Origin: Alphaproteobacteria bacterium
GTDB taxonomy: Bacteria > Pseudomonadota > Alphaproteobacteria > RF32 > CAG-239
NCBI GenBank assembly: GCA_017479785.1
Contig: JAFVBT010000104.1
Location: 1 to 11,556, forward strand
Length of the DNA stretch: 11,556 bases
Direction of reading: 5' to 3'
This document shows, piece by piece, positions 6,091 to 11,556 of the stretch; the first letter of the stretch is position 1; the number at the start of each line of letters is the position of its first letter. The notes under the pieces were generated by a model that was not told the origin of the DNA, ran no database searches, and saw nothing but the letters and a program-made list of their open reading frames with translations. The position numbers were made by a program, and so were the translations under genes.

Positions 6091-6840
6091 TTATTCACTG
6101 CGTACTGCTTCAAATTCTTTTTCCCAACCGGTGTTGTGCGTTGCATTTTGCACATAAATAAGTGTTGATGAATCGGTAACAAAGTTTTCGGTAATCTGCG
6201 GGACGATATTATCATCAAGGCTTCCGATATAGTGAACTTGCTTAAACGTGGCATACTCGGTTTTGTAATCGGCTAAATCGTCCGACAATATCAGCGGTGG
6301 TAAATTATGATAATCGGTCCAACTTCTAACGTCCAAATTGCCGGCGATAGTGACTAATTTTTGCACATTTAAATCTGCATATCTGACGGTCATTAAACCG
6401 GCAATTTGTGCACCGCCAGAAAAACCGACCAATGTGAGAGGGTTTGATTTTGTAATTGTTTTAACGGCTTCATATTCCGATTGAACGCTTTCTTTTGAAA
6501 AACGGGCAATTGACCAATATTGAGGCTGACATTTTTCGTCTTTTACGAATTGGCATGGCCGAGCCAAATAAACAACATTCGGGTGCTTGTCACCAAAAGC
6601 AATTTCACGCAGCATCGTTGAGCGCGGTGTCGGATCAAAACTGACGGATCCGTCGGCTCTGAATGCCGCACCGTCACCTTCTATATATATCTTATACGGG
6701 GCTTTCGGATTCGTAATTTTTTGCCACGATGCCAGTCTAAAATATGAGGTTTCTATTTCTTTATATTGATATTCAGGCGGAACGGTTAAACTTGTGCAAC
6801 CGCATAATAAAACTGCCGGAATAAATATTTTTTTCAGCAT
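6091..6840 (-). CDS. Alpha/beta-hydrolase lipoprotein
   Basis: A 249-residue putative lipid-anchored hydrolase. Residues 1-15 (MLKKIFIPAVLLCGC) are a lipoprotein signal with Cys15 as the predicted anchor; Cys at the -2 position is slightly atypical. The alpha/beta-hydrolase fold is indicated by the nucleophile elbow GFSGG with Ser141. Asp209 or Asp210 in GSLDDNIVP and His235 in ATHNTGWE complete a likely catalytic triad. The IYIEGDGAAF strand and turn at 51-60 may form the oxyanion side. A Cys pair (96 and 104, RPCQF...KC) could form a disulfide outside the cytoplasm. The substrate is unknown; esterase or lipase activity is plausible. It follows the VirB8-like gene by six bases without a clear Shine-Dalgarno, so translational coupling is likely. 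Confidence 0.85.
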   Translation of the reverse strand: MLKKIFIPAVLLCGCTSLTVPPEYQYKEIETSYFRLASWQKITNPKAPYKIYIEGDGAAFRADGSVSFDPTPRSTMLREIAFGDKHPNVVYLARPCQFVKDEKCQPQYWSIARFSKESVQSEYEAVKTITKSNPLTLVGFSGGAQIAGLMTVRYADLNVQKLVTIAGNLDVRSWTDYHNLPPLILSDDLADYKTEYATFKQVHYIGSLDDNIVPQITENFVTDSSTLIYVQNATHNTGWEKEFEAVRSE

Positions 6841-6846
6841 TTTCTG

Positions 6847-7620
6847 CTACATCATCATATTATATTTGACGTTGCCCGGAACTTCATTATCTTTGGCTTT
6901 TTCATCGCCGAGATAAGAAAGCGTATAGCTGTAGATTAAGAAGCCGTAAGGGTTTAGAAGTCTGTCTTCCACACGTTTGAAACGCAAACCGCTGTCATAA
7001 CCGATACGTACAACAGCACGCCATATATCAACTTTCGGGCGCGGATTATATTTTGTAATATCATAAGTTTTGAATTCAACCATCCACATTGAAAGTGTGA
7101 CATGCTTAGTTCTTATGATTTCAACATAGCGTTGCAAACCGATGGTTTTGAACTGTTGATCTACAATACTGGCATCTTGTCTTTGGAAATTGTTATAAAC
7201 CTCATTGGTGGAGTACCAATATAAAATTGAATTTTTGCGCCATCTGTCTTTTAATTCGGCATAATCTTCCGTGACGGTGTAACGCAACATAATATAATCG
7301 CGTAAGTATTGCTCGGCAATTAATTCGCTGGCATAATAAGGCATTTCGTAAGGTTGCATTAACTCCATTTGATTCGTTTCGTTATTGATACGGTAAAGTT
7401 GCGGTCTGACATGAAAACATGGCAGCATCAAATAAATAATTGCGGCAATAATCATATTTAAGCAAATACTCAAACAAGTTGTGATTACCAAAAACCGCGA
7501 TGTCCACAAATAGCGCCTTTCCGGAAATGCATCAACATGCACATGTTCGGGAAAATAGCCTAATTCATCAGGCGATTCTTTCTCTTTATATTTAAATAAT
7601 GTACCTAAAATTGAAACCAT
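6847..7620 (-). CDS. VirB8-like type IV secretion inner-membrane protein
   Basis: A 257-residue bitopic protein: a cytoplasmic N-terminus of about 42 residues with PERRYLWTSR, one membrane helix (about 43-66), then a periplasmic domain. The domain has the VirB8/DotI pattern. AEQYLRDYIMLRYTVTEDYAEL and the following W...S..EVY..F correspond to the first helices. A C-terminal sheet ends in NPYGFLIYSYTL (223-234), recalling the NPxGF..xxY motif of VirB8. Such proteins form the inner-membrane platform of type IV secretion systems. The ATG at 7620 is chosen because AAAGGGG lies about 11 bases upstream; an in-frame ATG at 7656 has no ribosome site. No other VirB or Dot gene is in the window. It heads an operon with the lipoprotein hydrolase and diverges from the TolC-like gene. 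The family assignment rests on motif pattern only. Confidence 0.7.
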   Translation of the reverse strand: MVSILGTLFKYKEKESPDELGYFPEHVHVDAFPERRYLWTSRFLVITTCLSICLNMIIAAIIYLMLPCFHVRPQLYRINNETNQMELMQPYEMPYYASELIAEQYLRDYIMLRYTVTEDYAELKDRWRKNSILYWYSTNEVYNNFQRQDASIVDQQFKTIGLQRYVEIIRTKHVTLSMWMVEFKTYDITKYNPRPKVDIWRAVVRIGYDSGLRFKRVEDRLLNPYGFLIYSYTLSYLGDEKAKDNEVPGNVKYNMMM

Positions 7621-7689
7621 GCGAATTTTTACCCCTTTTTTATACTTATAACACATAATAATATTAAAAGTGTAATAAAATGTTAATTT

Positions 7690-7718
7690 TTAACGATTAA
7701 TATAGCATCAGATTATAG
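7690..7718 (+). promoter_or_regulatory. Possible promoter of the TolC-like gene, with palindrome
   Basis: TTAACG (7690-7695) and TTATAG (7713-7718) are 17 bases apart, about 22 bases before the TolC-like start. The -35 overlaps a short palindrome, GTTAA-TTT-TTAAC (7682-7694), which could be an operator. The 119-base divergent gap must also hold the promoter of the VirB8-like gene on the other strand; AT-rich candidates exist there but none stands out. Confidence 0.3.
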
Positions 7719-7739
7719 ACGATAAAAAAGGACACAAAC

Positions 7740-9647
7740 ATGAAAAAAATGCTTTGTTTGATGATTGGAACGCTCAGTGTTATTGCCTGTGCGCAAAATG
7801 TTCAGCAACCGGCTGCCGTTGCATCTTACCCGCAACCGGATCCTGCATATTATTCGGATTGGGACAGTGCCATTCGTTATGATGTTGATATGCACAATAT
7901 GTACGGCAAGTCCCCGACGAAAATTGAAAAGCCGCTTGATATGTATATGACAATGGCCCTTGCCTTGAAATATAACTATTCGGGACGAGTCGTGCGTTAT
8001 CAGGAAAGTTTGCAAAAAGCCGGTAGATCGGCATATTCCGCATTGCCGGAAATTGTTTCCAATGCCGGTTATGTTAATACGAACTACAGCGAAACGAGTC
8101 CGGACTTAAAAGTGGCATGGAATATTTTGGATTTATCCACTTTATATTATATGCGTTCGGATGAATTGTTTAAGCAAAATGTTGCGACCGAAGAGAGACG
8201 CAAGGTCATTCAAAATATTTTGCAAGAGGCACGCGTTCTTTATTGGAAAGCTTTGACAGCACAACGTTTGTTGCCGGTTATTGATGATGCCATTGAGCAT
8301 ATCACGCTTGATGTTGATGAAATGAATATCAAGGCAAAAGAGTTGGCGGAACAAGGGCAGAATCCGGAAACAAGCCAGCTTGTAACCAAACGTAAATATA
8401 TGGAATCCATAAAGAAATTATCTGCTTTGAAACGCGATATGGAAACGGCACACGAGCGTTTGGCTTCATTAATGGGTATGCATCCGCAAACGGAATTTAC
8501 ATTGGTTGGCAAAGAATATGGTAACTTTACATTGCCGGAAATCAAGTCAAACCTTTCGCGTTTAGAGTGGTTGGCCTTAACGAATCGTCCGGAGCTTAAA
8601 GTTCATAATATGCTGACAAGCTCGGATGATTTGGAAATGATTATTACAGATTTCCGTGACGAAAATGATGCCAGCTATCGTAGCAATCCGGCGGCTTATA
8701 ACCAAAAATGGTGCACCGAGGCCAAAGAAATTTCAATGGCGGTATATGAAGGGCAAAAACACGGTTTAAGCGAAAAAATGTTGGCCGATTTGCGCCGTCA
8801 GCGTATGACATCTTTGATATTGAATCAAGTTTATATTGCTTGGGCACGTTATACGTCGGCTGTTGAGGATTATCAGATTGCACTTGAAATTGCCGGCGCT
8901 TCGGAAAATATTGCCGAAGATATTACGGCCGCAAAAGGCAGTCATGCCGAAAAGAGCCAAATGGAAGCGGCACGCGCCATCGGTGATGAAATCAAAGCCT
9001 CGTTGGCTTATGTTGATATGCAAGATGCGTTGGGTGCACTTTATGTTACCATCGGTTTAGATGCCGTACCTTATTATATGTTAGACGAGTCTCCTTCCCG
9101 CATTGCACTGGCATTGCGTGATACATTGGAGAAGTGGCGTAATGGTGAATTTATTCCGGAAAATCGTCCGTATTTGATGAATATTCCGAGCCATCGTCCG
9201 CCGGTAAATCTGTCTTCGGAAGGTATTTTGCCTGATGTAACATATAATACGGGCGAACATATTCGGATTGTGGTTCCGAGTGATGCCTTTACCAGAATGG
9301 GGTGTAACGAACCTGAAGTAACCACAAAAGCCGGATTGATTGACGATTCGGGATTGCCGAAATTCTTGAAATATAACAACGTCGGCAGAGTCTTTACGGG
9401 TATTGCCATGCCGGGTGACGGCGGAACGTATCCGATTAAGATTTATGCAATGGATAAAAAGAACAATATTGCGTATTTGACTTTCAAATTGAATATTGTT
9501 GATTCCTATGTCCCGTCATTGAATGTTCGCGGCTTAAACCGCGGCCGTCAGGCAACTGTTTTGAAAAACTGCAACGGCGGTCAATGCAATGATCAGGATT
9601 TGGATACGGTGCAGGTTTATGCGCCGAATCACTCTCCGCATAACTGA
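7740..9647 (+). CDS. TolC-family outer-membrane lipoprotein with C-terminal Ig/cadherin-like domain
   Basis: A 635-residue exported protein. Residues 1-17 (MKKMLCLMIGTLSVIAC) form a lipoprotein signal with Cys17 as the likely anchor. Residues about 45-465 are mostly long helices with the two-fold pattern of outer membrane factors: LDMYMTMALALKYNY near the start, long heptad-rich helices (EARVLYWKALTAQRLLPVIDD; NQVYIAWARYTSAVEDYQIAL) and a second half from about 280. Such proteins form the outer-membrane channel of tripartite exporters. Unusually, about 170 more residues follow. Residues 488-590 look like one Ig/cadherin-like beta domain of the He_PIG/CADG type: GLPKFLKYNNVGRVFTG, then GDGGTYPIKIYAMDKKNNIAYLTFKLNIVD. 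A short tail with two Cys (NCNGGQC) follows. AAGGA lies seven bases before the ATG. No periplasmic adaptor or inner-membrane pump gene is adjacent. Confidence 0.82.
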   Translation: MKKMLCLMIGTLSVIACAQNVQQPAAVASYPQPDPAYYSDWDSAIRYDVDMHNMYGKSPTKIEKPLDMYMTMALALKYNYSGRVVRYQESLQKAGRSAYSALPEIVSNAGYVNTNYSETSPDLKVAWNILDLSTLYYMRSDELFKQNVATEERRKVIQNILQEARVLYWKALTAQRLLPVIDDAIEHITLDVDEMNIKAKELAEQGQNPETSQLVTKRKYMESIKKLSALKRDMETAHERLASLMGMHPQTEFTLVGKEYGNFTLPEIKSNLSRLEWLALTNRPELKVHNMLTSSDDLEMIITDFRDENDASYRSNPAAYNQKWCTEAKEISMAVYEGQKHGLSEKMLADLRRQRMTSLILNQVYIAWARYTSAVEDYQIALEIAGASENIAEDITAAKGSHAEKSQMEAARAIGDEIKASLAYVDMQDALGALYVTIGLDAVPYYMLDESPSRIALALRDTLEKWRNGEFIPENRPYLMNIPSHRPPVNLSSEGILPDVTYNTGEHIRIVVPSDAFTRMGCNEPEVTTKAGLIDDSGLPKFLKYNNVGRVFTGIAMPGDGGTYPIKIYAMDKKNNIAYLTFKLNIVDSYVPSLNVRGLNRGRQATVLKNCNGGQCNDQDLDTVQVYAPNHSPHN

Positions 9648-9666
9648 TTATTAAGTGAATGAAAAA

Positions 9667-9699
9667 GAATCTGCACGTAAAAATGCAGATTCTTTTTTT
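9667..9699 (+). terminator. Strong Rho-independent terminator after the TolC-like gene
   Basis: GAATCTGCA (9667-9675) pairs perfectly with TGCAGATTC (9684-9692) around an eight-base loop, followed by seven T. Five A precede the 5' arm, so the element could also act on the opposite strand. Confidence 0.95.
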
Positions 9700-10071
9700 A
9701 TGTTTCAGAATCGCGAATTTAAGAAAAATACAAAAAAATATTATTTTTATTGCGAATATGAAGTGCTAAAATATTAAAAAACAAAAATAAAGACGCTTAT
9801 ATCAGAATATTGCCGATAACAGATTGTTTTTCTGTTATAAGAAATATCGTTGACGGTATTAAGATTTGTTAATAACTTTATCCACCGACTACGGATAAAT
9901 ATAAAAAAAATTTTTCGTTTATTTATAATCGCTTACGAAACTTATCCTCTCTTTTTTTTGCTATTTTCCGATTTTAATAAAAAAATTTTTCTTGAGCGCA
10001 TTTTTTATTTTTTGCAAAATGATTTTCAAGAAATAAGTCATCCGACTTCAAAATTAAATATTCAAGTTTTA
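9700..10071. other. AT-rich gene-free region upstream of nrdD
   Basis: About 370 bases with no convincing gene. The sequence is much richer in A and T than its surroundings, with runs such as A8 followed by T5 near 9903-9915. It contains a perfect eight-base hairpin, ATAACAGA/TCTGTTAT (9816-9823 with 9831-9838). It also has an inverted TTTATCC/GGATAAA pair (about 9877-9899) and a further TTATCC at 9942. The TTATCC cores resemble DnaA boxes, TTATCCACC at 9878-9886 being the best. The region may be a regulatory or replication-related site, or simply a spacer. Confidence 0.4.
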
Positions 10072-10087
10072 TCACAATATATTGTGA
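10072..10087 (+). promoter_or_regulatory. NrdR box 1
   Basis: TCACAATATATTGTGA is a perfect 16-base palindrome, extended to 18 by flanking A and T. It closely matches the NrdR box consensus acaCwATATATwGtgt. NrdR is the ATP-cone repressor of ribonucleotide reductase genes. The nrdD start lies 104 bases downstream. Confidence 0.85.
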
Positions 10088-10101
10088 TTTATTTTTTCTT
10101 G

Positions 10102-10117
10102 TGACTATATATTGTGT
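10102..10117 (+). promoter_or_regulatory. NrdR box 2
   Basis: TGACTATATATTGTGT matches the NrdR consensus except for the first two bases. It lies exactly 30 bases from box 1, about three helical turns. That is the tandem, same-face arrangement typical of NrdR operators. It ends about 30 bases before the likely -10. Confidence 0.8.
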
Positions 10118-10146
10118 GTATTTTAAATTTTTATTAAGGTCTGGGG

Positions 10147-10152
10147 TATAGT
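10147..10152 (+). promoter_or_regulatory. Likely -10 element of nrdD
   Basis: TATAGT lies about 38 bases upstream of the nrdD ATG. The -35 region at 17 bases (TAAATT, 10124-10129) is weak and lies just after NrdR box 2. Bound repressor could therefore block polymerase. Confidence 0.45.
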
Positions 10153-10190
10153 ATTCAGAGAAAATAAATCATCAATTTTAGGAGGAAAAA

Positions 10191-11556
10191 ATGGCCGACG
10201 AGCAAATCAAACATCTTGACACAATACATTCAAAAGTAAAATCCGTTACCAAAAGAGACGGTACGCTGGCAGACTTTGACAGCAGTAAAATATATAATGC
10301 TATTTTAAAAGCAGCGGAATCCACTAACGAGTTCGGCGAAGCAGATGCTTTGCTGGTAACGGCGCAAGCCATGAAGGTAATTAACTATAAATTTGCCGAA
10401 ACGGTGCCGACAATTGAGCAAATTCAAGATGTGGTTGAACAGGCCTTAATTTCTTCTAACTATTTGAATACGGCTAAAGCGTATATTCTGTATCGTGATA
10501 AGCGCAATCGTATGCGTGCTGATCATAAAGTTATGGTAGATGTTGAAAGCTCTATTAATGAATATTTGGAAAAATTGGATTGGCGTGTAAATGCCAATGC
10601 CAATCAGGGGTATTCTAACGGTGGCTTGATTTTAAATGTTTCCGGTAAGGTAACAGCCAATTACTGGCTGAGCCATGTGTATCCTGCAGAAGTCGGTGAA
10701 GCACATCGCAACGGCGATATTCACATTCATGACTTGGATATGTTGGCGGCATATTGTGCCGGTTGGTCATTGAAAAACCTGTTGAAAGAAGGCTTCAACG
10801 GTGTGCGCGGTAAGGCTGAAGCCAATCCTCCGAAACACTTGTCTGCGGCAACAGGCCAAATGGTCAATTTTATGGGAACGCTGCAAAACGAGTGGGCCGG
10901 TGCGCAGGCATTTTCTTCTGTTGATACTTATTTGGCACCTTATGTTAAAAAAGATAATTTATCGTACCATGATGTTAAACAATGCATGCAGGAATTGATT
11001 TATAATTTGAATGTTCCTTCTCGTTGGGGTTCACAAACGCCGTTTACAAACTTTACGTTTGATTGGGTTTGTCCGGAAGATTTGCGTGACCAGCATCCGT
11101 ATATAGGCGGTCATATTGCCGGCCACGATGAAAACTTTATGCCGATAATTGAAGGTCAGGAAGAAATGCCGTTCACATACGGTGACTGCCAAAAAGAAAT
11201 GGATATGATTAATCGTGCTTACATTGAGGTTATGATGGAAGGTGATGTAATGGATCGCCCGTTCACATTCCCGATTCCGACGTATAATATGACACCGGAT
11301 TTCCCGTGGGATGATGAAAAATCTCAATTGTTGTTTGAAATGACGGCTAAATATGGCATGCCTTATTTTCAGAACTTTATCAATTCGTCTTTGAAACCGG
11401 GGCAGATTCGCTCTATGTGCTGCCGTTTGCAACTTGATTTGCGTGAATTGTTGGCAAAAGGTAATGGTTTATTCGGTTCGGCTGAACAAACAGGTTCTAT
11501 AGGCGTTGTAACGTTTAACTGTGCCCGTTTGGGTTATGTGTATAAAGGCAATGAAG
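10191..11556 (+). CDS. nrdD: Anaerobic (class III) ribonucleoside-triphosphate reductase, N-terminal part
   Basis: NrdD reduces ribonucleoside triphosphates to dNTPs in the absence of oxygen, using a glycyl radical installed by NrdG. The first 455 residues are present and the frame runs open off the right edge. Residues about 15-105 are an ATP-cone (SVTKRDGTLADFDSSKIYNAI), the allosteric dATP/ATP site. The catalytic domain follows, with HRNGDIHIHDLDML (H178-D183), SRWGSQTPFTNFTFDW and RSMCCRLQLDLREL. Cys411, the second of the Cys pair, aligns with the M-x-C-R motif that holds the thiyl-radical cysteine in this family. The C-terminal glycyl-radical and zinc-binding segments lie outside the window, so activity cannot be confirmed. 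The ATG at 10191 has a perfect AGGAGG five bases upstream. Tandem NrdR boxes precede it. nrdG is expected downstream. Confidence 0.97.
   Translation, partial: MADEQIKHLDTIHSKVKSVTKRDGTLADFDSSKIYNAILKAAESTNEFGEADALLVTAQAMKVINYKFAETVPTIEQIQDVVEQALISSNYLNTAKAYILYRDKRNRMRADHKVMVDVESSINEYLEKLDWRVNANANQGYSNGGLILNVSGKVTANYWLSHVYPAEVGEAHRNGDIHIHDLDMLAAYCAGWSLKNLLKEGFNGVRGKAEANPPKHLSAATGQMVNFMGTLQNEWAGAQAFSSVDTYLAPYVKKDNLSYHDVKQCMQELIYNLNVPSRWGSQTPFTNFTFDWVCPEDLRDQHPYIGGHIAGHDENFMPIIEGQEEMPFTYGDCQKEMDMINRAYIEVMMEGDVMDRPFTFPIPTYNMTPDFPWDDEKSQLLFEMTAKYGMPYFQNFINSSLKPGQIRSMCCRLQLDLRELLAKGNGLFGSAEQTGSIGVVTFNCARLGYVYKGNE

Noticed and set aside
7621..7656. Upstream ATG at 7656 extending the VirB8-like protein by 12 residues
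   Set aside because: No Shine-Dalgarno lies before it, whereas AAAGGGG precedes the ATG at 7620. The added residues also do not resemble the family.
9850..10104. Open frame of 84 codons upstream of nrdD
   Set aside because: It begins with TTG without a ribosome site, has the Phe/Ile/Lys/Leu-rich composition expected from random AT-rich DNA, and overlaps both NrdR boxes.
11031..11432. 133-codon frame on the minus strand inside nrdD
   Set aside because: It is antisense to a strongly conserved enzyme gene, has no ribosome site and encodes a composition typical of a shadow frame.
1..11556. CRISPR arrays, insertion sequences, tRNA or rRNA genes
   Set aside because: No regularly spaced repeats, transposase motifs, terminal inverted repeats, or tRNA/rRNA signatures were seen on either strand.

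Overview
The window looks like chromosomal DNA from a low-GC, probably anaerobic and host-associated alphaproteobacterium. The clues are a truB-rpsO pair, a membrane pyrophosphatase, a VirB8-like secretion protein, a secreted ankyrin protein and an oxygen-independent (class III) ribonucleotide reductase with NrdR boxes. The exact lineage is inference: uncultured gut Alphaproteobacteria or relatives of Rickettsiales/Holosporales would fit, but no rRNA or other strong phylogenetic marker is present.

Layout. Positions 1-1409 lie on the minus strand: a small acidic orphan protein, then truB, then the 5' part of rpsO two bases after the truB stop. Positions 1526-2826 lie on the plus strand: a promoter, a highly structured small RNA closed by a terminator (1561-1706), a 74-residue XRE-type helix-turn-helix protein and a secreted ankyrin-repeat protein. 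Positions 2845-5457 hold a membrane-bound pyrophosphatase with promoter and terminator. It is followed by a MarC-family membrane protein (5476-6090). That gene meets the next transcription unit tail to tail with no spacer.

The minus-strand pair at 6091-7620 is a VirB8-like type IV secretion inner-membrane protein followed six bases later by an alpha/beta-hydrolase lipoprotein. Divergent from them is a 635-residue TolC-like outer-membrane lipoprotein (7740-9647) with an extra C-terminal Ig/cadherin-like domain, closed by a strong terminator. A very AT-rich gap of about 540 bases follows, ending in two NrdR boxes in front of nrdD, which runs off the right edge.

How the parts relate. TruB and S15 serve RNA modification and translation. 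The pyrophosphatase couples PPi hydrolysis to ion pumping, and NrdD supplies dNTPs without oxygen under apparent NrdR control; both fit an anaerobic, energy-limited life. The VirB8-like, lipoprotein and TolC-Ig genes share one divergent promoter region and are all envelope proteins, so they may work together, but this is inference. The most unusual element is the small RNA. It carries a 10-base stretch perfectly complementary to the ribosome binding region of the regulator gene just downstream, which suggests a cis-acting regulatory leader or small RNA that I cannot match to a known family.
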